64,000 nt of DNA from Polytrichum commune (GCA_950295325.1 OX485803.1:16990001-17054000); one strand, 5' to 3'. Numbered from the stretch's first letter, positions 1 through 13,127 are shown. Notes: generated by a model from the sequence alone, not told the origin. Numbers and translations are program-made.

Positions 1-115
1 GAACAAAGGCCACAGTGTAATCCTTCATGAACATGCCACCAAAAGCGTCCGGACTGGAGCTTTCTGGGGGTCCTGGTAAACCCACCCGCCTTGGAAAAAC
101 GAAGCCGCCTATTAA

Positions 116-1857
116 GGGCCGGTTTACACTACGGTGACTAGTGTGGGTGGTTTGGGACAAAGGGTTTTGTCTTTCATGTCACCACCCATTAATACATCAC
201 CGCCTTTTCGACGGGACGGTCAAATCCAAGGATGTCTTTATGAACTCTTACTACTTTTTAAAGTTTTCAGTCACAACAACAACAGGCCGGGGCAAACCAA
301 CCTGTACATTGGTTTCTTGAAGGCAAGGGTTTAGGTATCCAGCAAGAAACGAGCGTATGGGCTTCGCCCAAGTCCACAACAACATATAGAAGTAGGACAA
401 ATTGAAACACTGTGCGATCAAAATTGATCAAAATCTTAGTGTTCTCAAGTCCAGCCGGTTACATGTTGTGATTTTTCGATTTTTCCTTTACTAATTTGAG
501 GTGAATTTACATAAACTCATCTCGAATGATCGGTAAGTTTCTTGAAGTTTGAGCTTCGATTGTTAATTTCTCAAATACAATTGGTTCATCTATAAGTAAC
601 GGTCAATGGGTGGGGGAATTTGGAAGAGGGAAGAGAGAGATGGATCCGTTGTTGGCGCCTCCACTATCGGGTGCAGCTTCAAGTATGTCAAACGAGGTGA
701 CAATGGATCAAGGGAAGCAACAACTCGCCCAAGAGGGGTAAGATTTTGTGTCCAATTTTCTCATCAGTGTAATATATTTATCTCCCTCACTTGCATGATC
801 AGTGAGCCCCAAAATGAACTTCTAAAACTCCACCATCTGCAACCCGCTCTTCCTACAACGAAATCCCCTACATAGAAGCTTAGTCATGTACCAACTGAGG
901 GGTTGATCACATCAGCCACTTTTGGAACCATCCGTGAGCATCTCCGACTGTAGTAGTGTGGGAAGTGGTGGGCCAACATCTATTTCTAGACATAATCCCC
1001 AACAATTTCACAGCCTGAACTAGACAGGAAGTTTGATGTGGTCGGGACATGAGAGGCAACTCCCTAACCCCCAAATCCCTATCAAAAGACAATTTCAAAA
1101 CCATATATGACATGAAAATACGCCTTGAATTCACCATTGTAGAAGCAGTGCAAAAAGCTTAGAAAGCTTTGACCAACACACCTTTCACGCAAATCCGCCA
1201 CACACATCCTCACATCCCAAGTTGGACCTTCCCTAAGCTTCCCAACGCTTCTTTTGAGCGATAGAGCTCTGCGAGGCAATTGGTAACGGATGTGGACAGA
1301 ATGATAGGCAACCATGAGCTGGACATGTATTCTAAACGTTCATCCGTCAAGTGATGGGCATTTTGGGAGGGATTTGTCAAGTGACAAGTTGAGGGTCTTG
1401 GCCCTTTGTCTTGTGATGGGTTAGGTGGGGCCATTGATAATGGCCGGCTATCAAATAGGCTATGATGCGTGCAAAAACCAACCTTAACAGTGAAGAAATG
1501 CAATGGTTGGTCGAGAATTTGAGCCCAAGATAAGGTTATTTGAGGCAACAAATGGAATGATGGACAACATGGAAAAAACAAGGCCTCAAGTTGGAGTTCT
1601 TTGGAGGCTAGGTTTCTTGTATGATGATTTGAGGTTGCCCAAGAAACTTGACCTTTGGAGAACTCCCCAAAGAAAAAATGTTGCCATGTTGACAGCCATG
1701 TGATGTTTTCATTCGTTTTTAAAATTCTTCACTGGAGAAGTCTTGGCCATAGTGTAAACCCCGGTCAGTGAAGAGCCCATCTCATAGCCAATCATATCAC
1801 TTCATTCCCTTCAAATTCTTGACCGGCGCATTTCTTCACCGTAGTCCAAACTGGGCC
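116..1857. mobile_element. PIF/Harbinger-like TIR element, non-autonomous, old
   Basis: The left end GGGCCGGTTTACACTACGG and the right end, read in reverse complement as GGCCCAGTTTGGACTACGG, match at 17 of the first 22 positions. TAA flanks both ends (113-115 and 1858-1860), as expected of PIF/Harbinger target duplications. I see no transposase reading frame in the 1.7 kb between. Confidence 0.5.
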
Positions 1858-1860
1858 TAA

Positions 1861-3170
1861 GTTAAAGGTTGAGGACCAACTCCATCACAATCGTACCCCA
1901 CTACACTAACTCGGGGATTCCGATCCATGGAATAGTTTACTAGACACCGCGAAGCTCTACCCCCAAGTTCCCGGATGTAGCCGAGAAAGTTGCGTACAAT
2001 TGCATGTACACATTAAAGTGGCTCCTTGTAGTTAACCTAAAGAGTGGATGAGAAAGTTGAAGGTAAAAATGATGGGAACCTAGCAGGCTGAGGGTAAAGT
2101 TGGGTTCGCTGTATTACTTACTAATGTTTGTCGATGGAAGTCAGGGACTGTGCACGGGATACGATTGCATAGACTGCTTCCCATGATCTCTTAATCTGTG
2201 CCATCGCCATGTGTTGAGTGCTTTTTTAAGGGATTGGTAAGTCATCTTCACTGCCTCTTAATTAAGGAGAAGCGTGGTTTGTAGTCTAAAAAAGCAGGAT
2301 TACACTCGCAGGTTCTCGCCCATGCATTGGCATACGGCTCTTGTGTGCTTCACAAACCTATAATCCACCTCCCACATGCCACCATAGCCGCAGAATCCAG
2401 ACTCATCATATATATGTTTGCACTTCTGGAAGCCGAGTTAGTGTGATGCAAGGCTAAGGCTAGGCTAAGCTAATCTCGGTTACACTAAAAACTATGCTCA
2501 TCATTTTGGGTATATTAATCATCAGTCTCGAGAAGAGAGAGAGAGAGAGGGGCTAACTTAGTGGTTGTGTGTTTCAGGGCCCAGGGGTTTGTGTGTGCCA
2601 AATACAGGGTTGCAACAAATCATTCAAGTTGCAAAAAAAACCGTTAATGAAAGAGTGTGTGTGGGTGAGCTCGTGGTGGCTGACAGTGTCTTGTTGATTC
2701 CTTTCCTGTCCTTGCAAAAGTGAAGTTTTTTTTCATCGGTTTGTTTGTTTTTAGTAAACCAAAATGGATTAAACAAGAAGCCAATGTAAATGGATTAATC
2801 AACGAGAAGACACAAGCACTTCAATGGGAAGTGGGGCCACCAAGTGTGTCACGCTGTCACGTAAGGAGCAACCAAAGTGGCCGAACAATAACAAAAACAA
2901 CTCACTACCGAGCCATGAGTACGAAACATCATGGTCATCACCACCGATAGCCCCGAGGCAGTTATCAAAGATAACCCCCAAATCACCAGACCTGGGAAGC
3001 CAAGGTATATACAATCTAGTGTCATTGAAGCTTCTAGATCCGCTTGATCACCCAATTGTCATGGATTATAAAAAAAATGGGACTCCTTAATGCCTTGGGT
3101 TTGGTCAAAACCTTTAGAAAAGCTCCCGCCCAAGAAATAATTGATCTTGACATATTTAAGAACCCTGGCC
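1861..3170. other. No gene recognised
   Basis: Low-complexity AT-rich sequence with a short GA run near 2536. Short open frames on both strands between 2720 and 3090 overlap one another and show no family motif. Confidence 0.4.
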
Positions 3171-4066
3171 ACACATGATGCATCCATCCCAACAGAGTTA
3201 TTTAATCATGGGTTCATGCCATTGACCCTCAATCCAAAAGCTTGTTGTTGTGCTCTATCCAAATGGCCCAAAGGGTAATGCCCTGATGGAGGTGCCAAAT
3301 GCCAATCAACTTGACAAATTTCTTACAAATCCTCTAACCAAAAATGGGATGTTTCGAATGGAAAGTGTTATAGTTGTTGCTTTAGACTTCATCAAGTTCA
3401 TGTAATAAACATACCCATCTCCAAGCTCTTATGACTTGGGTGCAATCTCAAAGATTGTGTTTGAACGTTTTTGTTGGTGTTAAGAAGACAACAAAAATGC
3501 ATTGTTTAGATATGGAGGTTGTGAGTTGACCACCGCTACTTTATGCCAAGTAGGCCACATGATAGCCACCTCCTTTCCAAAATGAAGCGGGTCCTAGACT
3601 TGCGACCAATAAAAGTTGTAGTTGCCATGTAAATAACCTTATCAATTATTTGCAATGCAAATGACCTCAAGCACATTATCGACATTGGAGTCTCTGCTAC
3701 TTGAAGTGGTATAGTCAAGAAAAAAACCCATCGAGCCATCTCCAACACTCAAGTTCCTAGGTCAAAGTGGCAATCTTACCATAGAAAACGGAGATTTCAT
3801 TTTTCCTCTACCTCCTAATGGTGTGAATAACTTTTACTTTTTGGAAGTATTCCACCATGTAACATGTGCGATTTTCCACTTCCTTTAAGGTTTATGAAGT
3901 GGGTACCAACTGTGAAGCATTGAACTGAGAGGGCCACACATTGGTTATCAAAAATCCAACGGAGTTCTCTAACCCTATAATAAGAGAATTTGTGGTTGAT
4001 AAGGTCTAGTTCCATGGTCCACCAAACATTTGCATGAAGAACTTGCACGTAGTCACCCCCATCCAT
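3170..4066 (-). pseudogene. LINE ORF2 C-terminal debris
   Basis: Reading the minus strand near 3225-3310 gives FVKLIGIWHLHQGITLWAIWIEHNNKLLD. It matches the LW.IW.eHN block downstream of reverse transcriptase in plant LINEs and closely resembles the better-preserved fragment at 30789-31025. Stops interrupt it on both sides. The minus frames at 3536-3748 and 3815-4066 may be upstream parts of the same element, but I could not confirm that. Confidence 0.45.
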
Positions 4067-4069
4067 TGG

Positions 4070-5250
4070 GGGTTAGATTAGTCAACTCCATAGCTCAGAC
4101 AATCTATTTACACACGATGGTAGTCTTAGTGGCATTCATGTTCACAAACCTCAAGAAATCCTTTATTTATTTCTCATACACACTCCTTCCCCATCACCTT
4201 GATGCATGTATGTTGGTCTTTGCCACACCAAAGAAAATTTCCAATGACCCTTATGTCCAAGCACAGTTGGGGAATCCCATTGGGAACCCAAGGACTCCTT
4301 GGATGTAACTACGTTGAGTTGGGGACACTCGTGATACACGTGACAACTTGGGACAACCTAGCTAAGGACACTATTTGAAATTTGGCCACCAAATTTGCGC
4401 GCCACCAATATTTCCTTTGTATTTGTCTCTTGTCTTCTTTGCCTCCACTTATAGTGTTGCCATTCCAAGAGAATCTCATGTATTGATGCTTGCATTGTTT
4501 GTGATTATATTGAACATGTTGTCCGCTTTATTTAGGCGCTTTATTGTTCGTTTGTCATGCTTTGGTGAAGCAAGTTTGTTAGGTTCTTGTGAATCAAAGT
4601 ACTCGAGCATTCACATTCATAGAAAGGTTTTGACTGAACATTGAATATTTTATATTATAGTTGCCTCTTTTGGGGAAACATGTTTTGTAACAAAATTGCT
4701 TCTCATGATGTCAATTTTGTGTGCTATTGCAAGATGGTGTCTATAGAAACATCATAAGTTCAACCTAGAGTGGTTGAATGTGAATAGGGGCCTCCACAAT
4801 GAGGGATTTTTTTTAAGGAGCTTCACCCAAGAGCATGTTAATGTGGAAGAGATTAACTCTTACTAGTTTGGAGGGCCCGTTGTGTTGCAACTTGGATATA
4901 TGAACTATATTGAGTTCAATACCAATATGTACACATATACATTAAACACTCCTTGATACACCACATTCCAAGTAAAAAATGAAAGCCTCCCCGACCCTCT
5001 TTCACACATAGCAACCCACGTTTGCTTATAACCCTTAATATGACAACATATAGTTGACCATGTGAGGTTACCGGGTTTGGTAGGTCAATCCCTACATAGT
5101 CAAGCTCTAACTTAGTTTTTTTTTTTTTTCGTTGGTTGTTATTGCAAAAGATAGTTGTACAAACACTTATGATGCTTCATGATTTTTTAAATTCATTTAT
5201 TTGATTTAAAAAAAACTCCTAGTCTGATGTTGAGAGGGTGTATTTTGAAA
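4070..5250. other. No gene recognised
   Basis: AT-rich sequence with a 15-nt T run near 5118. The plus-strand open frames at 4030-4308 and 4375-4644 have no recognisable domain. Confidence 0.4.
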
Positions 5251-5301
5251 TATTTTTAGTTTTTCCTCTATGGTTCATAGTAAGGATTATTCCATGTTGG
5301 T

Positions 5302-5526
5302 TTGATATATCTCAATGTTGGTTCAATGGTTGACCCTAATGATTCAAGTGGAAAAGAAGCGTTGCACATTTGCATTCTCCAATTACACGAACAATCTTCT
5401 AGTGGCCAATTGCTGCATCATGGACTAAAACTAAAAGAAGTGGGTTCGATTATGCTACAACACAATTCAAATGAAACCGAAGGTATATGTCAAGGCACAC
5501 GACTATTCATTAATAAACTTGGGTGA
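5302..5526 (+). pseudogene. Helitron helicase C-terminal fragment, inverted relative to the rest
   Basis: The plus-strand frame ends LKLKEVGSIMLQHNSNETEG followed by ICQGTRLFINKLG. This is the late helicase block of Helitron proteins (H.LkLKvG.PiMLLRN....GLCNGTRLi). It abuts, at about 5527, sequence that encodes the middle of the same protein on the opposite strand. The fragment therefore records an inversion within, or between, Helitron copies. Confidence 0.75.
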
Positions 5527-6616
5527 AGAGTAACCCTCTCACATGCTCTCATAATGTTGATTTTTGCAAGAAGGCATTGACCATGTCTTCATGACTGCCA
5601 TGTGGGATTCTTGGAAGCACCTAACAAAAATTTGCCCCAAAAACTATTGTCTTTCCACCAAAGACCTCGTTTTTTAGCAATTGATGGTACGGCTCCCTTA
5701 ATGTCTATCAAAGAGTGCTCCAATGCTTTAAAAACATTCCAAAAGATGATTGGTGTTTCATTCTAGATGATTAGCGATGCATTTTGAAGAAACTCGCCAA
5801 GATTGGAATTCATCTTAATACTAGAGGAGAATTCATAATTGAGTTTTATGGGAATCATGAAGCAGGAATGTTCAGTCTTTCCACATGGTAATAAGATGAT
5901 GTACTACCACATGAAACAACAACAATAGCTATAATTTGCTTGGCAAGCAAGGCAAATATAAGAGTATCTTTCATATTCTACCACAACCATATACATGACA
6001 AAGGTAGTAGGAGAAGAAGTGTTACCAACATCAAACATTGCCTTGTAAATCGTTATTTGTCCTTGGTTCATTTATGCTTTGCCATCAACAACATATGCTA
6101 GAAATACATCACAATCATATGAATTCTCTTCACTTAAGAAGTGGTTTCATTGATATGCATTGGGGGGACCTTTGTGGCAATGACACTCCTTGACAATCTC
6201 AAGGCATTTTCCATTGCGTTTGAGTATGATCTCAAATTCATATAGTGCAGCATTCCATCGCTGCTCATCATTCACAACCAATTGATGATCCATGAAAGTT
6301 CTTTGGGTGGTCACCTTAATATCATCAAAGAGTGTTGCCCAATTTTCTTCAAATGGTTTGCTAGGATCATATACGTTATTGAACATTATGCTTGATGCAA
6401 ATAAATTTCTCATGGCACATCCATAAATTTATTGTGCTATTTCTTAAGGTGCCTCGTTCCATTCATTGTCGTCTTCAAGTAAGCCTCTTGCATGGCATGC
6501 TTCTTTGAATGTTTCATAACATACTCAATCATCCATGCAAATATTATTCCAACCTAAGCAACATCGTGAAATTATATCTTTTAATCCAAAATTTGGGTGT
6601 GCAAAGTAAAGCCTTC

Positions 6617-7629
6617 CAGACCTTGGACAACTAACCAACTAAATCAACTAGTAGTTAACTAGTTGCCCTTCGTAACTACAGTTGTTCACGATTTGACCGA
6701 TCAAAAAATCCAGTTAACTATAGTTGTTTTGAATTCAAACTACCAAAAAATCTAGTTAACTATAGTTATATCTAGTTAACTAACATTAAGTGCAGCCTGA
6801 AATTATGGTAGGATGACAAGGAATGAGGGGCTAAAGGCTAATGGTTTTCAAAATAATTATTATATCTTGAAGCTTCTAATCCTTTTGGTCTGGAGCCTCT
6901 TGAGAGCACACTCGACAATCTGGAGCAAGCAAGGTATCTATGCTAAATTGTGTCAACTAACTCAAGTCATCGATGTGGTGGTGGATTAGGCTTCAAACTC
7001 TTGTGTTTGCATAATGTGCACTGTTAGGATCTTTTGTTACTAGTTAAAGTGCAATAGATCTTTACTTGAATGCTCAAGCTTGGAGGAACTCAACACAATG
7101 AGATTAGCTGGCGGGTTGGAATGCGATCTTGGTGGTATGAATGATGTCATTGCTCCAAAGCGATCTTCTTTGCGAGCAGGTTTAATTGAAGTCAACATGT
7201 TCCTAAAGATGAACAAGCATTTACTTTGTTCTGACGTATCTGAGGTAGTCAAGCTTGACTCGCAATGGGAGAATTTTATTCCTAAGCCACTAGCTATGTT
7301 GGAATACGACACCAACGATGAAGATAAGGACAACATTGAGGCATATGAAGAATATAAGGCTTGATGTTTATATTTCATAACTACAATTGACTAAAGTTTT
7401 TATTGAAGTTTTTTTTTAGTTAACTATAGTTAGATACATAGTTATAGTTGTTAAAAAAAAATTCTAGTTAACTATAGTTGTTCTTGAATTTGGTCTTGAT
7501 TTTTTCTAGTTAACTTTAGTTGTTTTTCAAATGGGTTTGAAATTTTTTTAGTTAACTATAGTTGTTCCCTAAAATGCCTTGAAAAAAATCTAGTTAACTT
7601 TAGTTATTTTGGCAGTTGTCCAAGGTCTG
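6617..7629. mobile_element. hAT-superfamily element, deletion derivative (1013 bp)
   Basis: The terminal inverted repeats are CAGACCTTGGACAACT at both ends, and a perfect 8-bp target duplication AAGCCTTC lies at 6609-6616 and 7630-7637. Subterminal regions at both ends are packed with GTTAACTATAGTTG-like motifs, the usual arrangement of hAT transposase-binding sites. The element sits inside the Helitron helicase-like gene. Confidence 0.9.
7080..7364 (+). pseudogene. Possible hAT transposase C-terminal remnant
   Basis: A 94-aa open frame inside the hAT element contains KRSSLRAGLIEVNMFLKMNKHLL. It resembles the end of the hAT C-terminal dimerisation region, where a short basic-hydrophobic block precedes an F.k.N motif. 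The rest of the transposase is missing. The match is short, so the identification rests mainly on its position inside a hAT element. Confidence 0.5.
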
Positions 7630-9929
7630 AAGCCTTCCAATAAGATCATATTTTTGTCGAGGTATCCAAACCTTTCTTGCTAAATCCAAGGAAAGTATAC
7701 AAAAAAAACTTACATATGTGATGAATATGCTTGAGTATAGGTTTGATTGGCGGTGACCCATTGTGTTAAGGTTGTGTCGGCAGTGTTGATTGTTGAAAAA
7801 TCTCTTCAAAATTATGATCATTTGCAAAGAGGATTGTATGGTCTCCTAGGAGGTCCAACTACAATCTAACTACTATTAGACATTGACTATGCATATGAAA
7901 GCCAAGTATTTGTCAGCTTGCTTTAGAAGCCAAAATATAGCATGCATCCGAATACTACCGTGTTCATCCACCATTTTTTTTCAATGGCTTGAATTTAAGC
8001 AACATTGATAGCAATTTCCCTAGTTGGCCGAAGAATAATTGTAGCACGGTCATGGCCTTTGCAAACATATTTGAAGACATTTTTCACAACATTAATCCGG
8101 TTGCAAATCTCCATAGTGATATGAACATCAATTTTTTGTCATCAAACAAACTTTATACGACACTACCCGATATTTTTCCAACTCAACATAGTTGACCATG
8201 GTTTTGCAATAGTGGTCTGTTGTTTATTGATATGATAACTATCTCCATTAAATTTGCATCCTCTCAAAGTTCCCTTTGATATTGTTTGTTGCATTGTCAT
8301 CTACAATGCATGGAGCATTTGAAAATTAAAGATCACATGGCCCATGCCTCATAGTTCTACACATTGTCTCATATACAACTAGATTTCTTATTGGATTGGA
8401 AAGCTCTGCAAAAATCAATTCATGTGCCTCATTTGTAGCAGAAAGATGATACTTCTCTTCCAAGAAAAATAATAATATGAACATGAGGTAGTCTTTGCTT
8501 TTGGAACTCAACAACATGAATGCAGACAATGTGCATAAGAAGATGTATTCCTTGTTAAGATTTTCAAGGAAGCTCTTTGAGCTTGATTTGAAATACCTTT
8601 GAAATCAAATATGGGCGGTTCTTAATATTTTGACCCGGAGAAAGTGCACCTTTCATTTCTAGCCATGATGATTGCAAGTCATTGTAATGAATATATTGTT
8701 GCACCATATGGTGGGGTCCCCAATTGTATGGTGATAGTAGGCCAATCTTGGTGCCTAGATTTTGCATCAGGGTCTCTAGAGGCAATTGCATTAGAAAACC
8801 CCATAAAAATTCACCACATAATTTCCTTCGATTGTTGTGGATCCATTGAAGATTATATTGCTCAATTTGTTACATACACATCAACAATATATTGTTCAGG
8901 GAGCCTTTCATCATGCAACAATGTTTTGTCATCTTGATATCTTTCTTGCAAACAATCAAAGCAGTTGTCAACTATCTAGATTGTTGATCCACATTGTTTC
9001 TTTGGATTGATGTTAAAGTAAATCATCATTGTTCTCTCCAAGAATTTTCATACTTCTCCATCTTTGTATTTGTTTGACTTAAGTTTGCTTGATTCCCTTC
9101 TCTAGAAATTCAAGTTGCCACCTATCTTCACCATTAGGAAATAACAAAGGATATAGGAGTGTGGTGTAAGCTTGATGATTTTCAAAAGAATCATTACAAT
9201 CCATCCTCTTGTTCATGAATGATGATATGTCTAGACTGAAGATGCCCATCTTTAGGAAGAATTGTGGCAATTTCATTTGCGGTAGGAGGATTATATTTCG
9301 TGGCATTATTGGATCTTATGATTAGAAGGCGCATATAAAGTGTTGTTTGTTGTAGTGTTTGCTTTGAGGTACACTAATGTTTACCAAAATGACGGAATAT
9401 CTTTGCATATGGATTCCAATAATCATACATCAATTGTAGTTTTAGTAAAACCTTGCTTTGAAGGACCCATATTGAGGTAATTTTCATTTGGTTGCAATTC
9501 CTGCTTGGTATCATAGATGTAAAGTTGCACGAACTTTGCTATTCCATCCGCTACCATGATTGATCCAATCTTGTGATGGAGACTCCCATGAATCTGCAAA
9601 CAATATGGTCAAGGTGTTTCATAAATGGTTGTCTCAAGGTTGAGACCACTTGAAGTGAATGGCACTGCTAAATTATATTGCCGAATTCGTGCTTGAAACT
9701 ATTGGGAAATGACATCATTGCAATCAAGAAGGTGCCTCAAGGAAGGTGGGGGATCTTGCAATAGCGGAAGACATACAACTCCATATTTTTATTCATTGAA
9801 CAACACAAAGAAGAAATTGGTATTGACCTAGCTGATTTTAAAGTTTGTTCCTCTATCCACATTTTTGCTCCACACTTATGGCATTTGCACGTACATGGAC
9901 CAAAATTGTGGTGTCTTGTTGCATGCACA

Positions 9930-10715
9930 TCGTGATCAACTAACGATTGTTATCCAATAGGTTTGACCATGATCAACACACAAAGATGTTTGCCTCTGTG
10001 ACATGGCTCTCCATTGATGGTGCTCCCCACCAATGGAATATTTCAATGGTGTTGCCATCTAGACTCTTTATTTTCCTTGTTGATTGCGATATTTTTTTGT
10101 AATTTGGTTTGCCTATGACATGGTGTTTCATATGGGGGATTTTTTTTGGCATATGTAATGTCCATAATTGTTATGTAGCACTATCAATGCTTCAACTATT
10201 GTATATCTTGCCCTTCACTCCCTCTAGAAACAATTCTTGTGGTGTTTCCATGTTTCCTCTTCTAACCTCTCCAAGTCATGCTCTGCATAAAAAGTTAAAA
10301 TGACATTGCCAACTTTCATCTTTTCCAATGTTATATTTTATGAGTGAATGTTAGGGTTCGTTGTATTCTCATCGAGTTTCTTATAATTTGTGATAGGTAA
10401 ATCTACACCAATCTTAGACAAAAATAACTTCCACCTAGACCAATGTTGTATTTTCATAACAAGAGTCGTTGTAAATCCCGTTGAGATTCTTGCAATTGTA
10501 GCATGTAGTTTAACACCAATCTTGGTCTTTGAATATCAAACTTGTGGTACTATACTTGCTATCAAGTTCTCAACATGGTGAAATAGTATAATAGTTTGAT
10601 TAATCATGTGCATGTTTCATGATAATTTGCAACATGAGTGATTTATAAGTGATTTGCATTTGATCAATAGTGAGCCTTGGATTCTAAGCTCACTCAATTG
10701 TGGTATATCAAGACT
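9930..10715. other. Probably Helitron-associated sequence, no readable motif
   Basis: It continues directly from the N-terminal Helitron block, but no conserved residues are legible on either strand. Confidence 0.3.
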
Positions 10716-10717
10716 TG

Positions 10718-11940
10718 GGGGCGGTTTACACTATGGACCATGAAGTTGGATCAGGGCTCTGCAAGGCAGCTGATTGGCTCTTGAAGTTGTCCCGGGACAA
10801 CTTCGGTTTACACTAAGGAAAAAATGGCAGAGGGACCATGGAGGTCGAGGTCCCCAAAATATAAATTTTAAGGCCTAATAAATGCATTGACATGGTCCAA
10901 CAGGTTTTGCGGTGAGAGAGGCAAGAGAGGTGGTCTGGTAGGAAAAGGCAAGGGCCCATGTCAAAGAAATGCCATTTCAAGAATGTTTTAATGAATCTAT
11001 CTTTTATGTGCCTTAATTATATTATAGCCCATGAGCCATACCAGTACTACCTTGCCCTACCCCTTAAACCGGCTTACACGTGTTTCATCAAACAACGCGG
11101 GACATCTAGAACTCAAGAATTCAAGTGCAGATTTGTTTTTTTGGTCTACCAGCTCAAATGTTTGGAATTTGGGGGCGTGTAATATACCGTTGGAAAGGTC
11201 TTGAAAATACCTTTCCAACGGTATATTACACGCCCCCAAACGTTTAAAAACTACAGTTGAAAAACAAAAAACAAAAATACGTAATCGTTTAGTGACTGTA
11301 GATCAGGGTGGTCAAAAGAAGCGCAATGGGAAATCTTCTAACATTAATTATTAAAGAATTGAAATTTAGTGTTGAGCAAGGTTGGGTGGTAACAACATTA
11401 GATATAATCAAACACTAAATATCCTATTTAGTGTAGTGACAACACAAGGTACATGTCACATGTAAATTACATGTCACATGTACAAATTGAATCGCTTATT
11501 TTTTTTTGTAAAAATTGTTGTGAGAAGATTTGCAAGCCACATCTTCGACACACTTAACAAGAAGTGAAGACAGTTGAAGCCCAAGAGATGACAAGAGAAT
11601 GATCAAACTTTAAGGCGAAAAGAAGAAAAAACTAAGTGACAAGATAAGTGAAGGCATGTGTAGGCAAGTGAAGGCAAATTGAAGTCAACAAAATGGTCAA
11701 ACTTCATTTTTTCCCAAAACTGCCCTTTTTGGGCTTATATTAAAAAAATCAGCACATCCACTTCTTGCCGCATGGTCATTCCTCTTGGTCCACATTCGGT
11801 TTACACCTAGTGAGGGACCCAACGGCTTTGTAAATCAAATTTTTAAGAACTCGGACCATGAAATGTAGACCATGAACTCGTACCGCGGAATAAGGCATCT
11901 TCCATGGGACGAGTTCATGGTCTATGGTGTAAACCGCCCT
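10718..11940. mobile_element. TIR DNA element with GGGCGGTTTACAC ends
   Basis: The left end GGGGCGGTTTACACTATGG and the right end (reverse complement AGGGCGGTTTACACCATAG) match over about 27 bp with three mismatches. A TTG direct repeat flanks both sides (10715-10717, 11941-11943) and may be a 3-bp target duplication. The ends resemble those of the 116-1857 element, suggesting a related PIF/Harbinger-like family. There is no transposase frame. A perfect hairpin lies inside. Confidence 0.6.
11168..11240. repeat. Perfect 32-bp inverted repeat (hairpin, 9-nt loop)
   Basis: Arms 11168-11199 and 11209-11240 are exact reverse complements, starting TTTGGGGGCGTGTAATATAC, with spacer CTTGAAAAT. The lack of mismatches suggests a recent foldback insertion or replication-based duplication. 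A small-RNA-producing hairpin is also possible. Confidence 0.95.
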
Positions 11941-13100
11941 TTGGTGTCTCATCAAATTTGAATGAAAACACATTTAGGTTTTGAAATAATTAAAATAATT
12001 GTAATTGGATGCCATTGTACTGCCGTATTCTACACTCGGTAAAAAAATTAGGAATTTCATTCATCGAACATTAGCTAGCATCTTAGGGGTAGGGTAGTAT
12101 GTAAACAATACTAGACCTTAAAAGGATCCTTATTTAGCAAGGTACTAAGGTCCTTTACTAGGAAAAGTGGCATTATGCCCCCTTCCCACTTGACCTTAGG
12201 CAAGCCTAAAAGTTGGTTCTAAGAACACAGCCTTCACACCATCGACACCATCTAGTCCCAAGCCTAGTTGGCAAAGGATGTGGCAATGGTTTAAAATAGG
12301 AGGTTTTAAGCCTCAGGCACCAACCCTCCCACCGGCACATGGACATGGGGCTTGAATGTAGGACTTTTGAGAGTGTCGCCTCCCGCTCTTGTGATTGGTT
12401 GCTTTTTAGTCTTAGTTATGAGGGCATGAGGAGCTTCATTAACAAAAGTTGATGGTAAGATAAATGAGCAGTAAGACAAAAACCATCCGACATTCATTAC
12501 TTGGTGGATAAAACAATGAACATGTGTGAAAACTACTTAACAAAAATCTACTCGAAAACCTCAAGAGCAAGTTCTTGTAGGTGCATTGGGATGGTTGCAT
12601 GCCTCCGCTACAACCGAGAAAACTTTACCCAGTTTTAGGGAAAGACTTTGGTTATTTGGTAAAGTTAAGATAAATTGGCTTTGGAAATGGTGACCCGTTT
12701 TGGAAAGTGGCATCATCCTACCAATAGCATGATGAGTACCTTTAGGTAAGGCCATGTACTGGTAGGAAGGAAAATTAATGAATGTGGTAAGAGGAATGGA
12801 ACCTCCGTAATAGGAATTGTACTAGCCGGAGTGGTAGTAACCCAGTAGTTGCCAAATATGGTAGCATCAAAAGGAGGCAAACAATGGTCCTGTAAGAACG
12901 AGTGGATTTTTACTAAGGAGTAGTCTAGAACATTTTTTAAGAGTTTGCCCATATAGAAGTGATAGTAGTTGTGTCTTTATAACATTGTCTCACCAATGCA
13001 CACACACATGATAGCGAAACATGCAAGCCATTCATGGTAGGTGGGTCTTAGGTGCCGGTGAGGTGCTAGATAGGTAGGGGTTGACAATCCCATCCTAAAT
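11941..13100. other. No gene recognised
   Basis: AT-rich intergenic sequence. Short open frames on the minus strand at 12306-12952 are unsupported by any motif. Confidence 0.4.
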
Positions 13101-13127
13101 CAAGGAGAATTGTTCATGAGCTGAAAG

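Larger units (their letters stand above)
5530..9928 (-). pseudogene. Decayed Helitron Rep/helicase (RepHel) gene, split by a hAT insertion
   Basis: Going down the minus strand, blocks appear in normal Helitron order: CHKCGAKMWIEEQ...LCC (9737-9928), YTTLLYPLLFPNGEDRW (9079-9306), GPHHMVQQYI...GQ..NRPYLISKVFQIKLKEL (8564-8791), AELSNP...VYETMCRTMRHGPC (8326-8529), VWIPRQKYDLIGR (7630-7827), RLYFAHPNFG (6575-6608), LF...DPSKPFEENW and NGKCLEI (6147-6413). A broken Walker A follows (YGCGRI-stop-K, about 5969-5998), then a broken Walker B (LII-stop-NETPI for LIIWDEAPM, about 5752-5774). Helitrons replicate by rolling circle using a HUH endonuclease and a PIF1 helicase. Where H-x-H of the HUH motif is expected (the LPHAH-like site), this copy reads DYLMFI, so nuclease activity should be lost. 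Frameshifts and stops are frequent. I did not find the Helitron ends. Confidence 0.85.
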
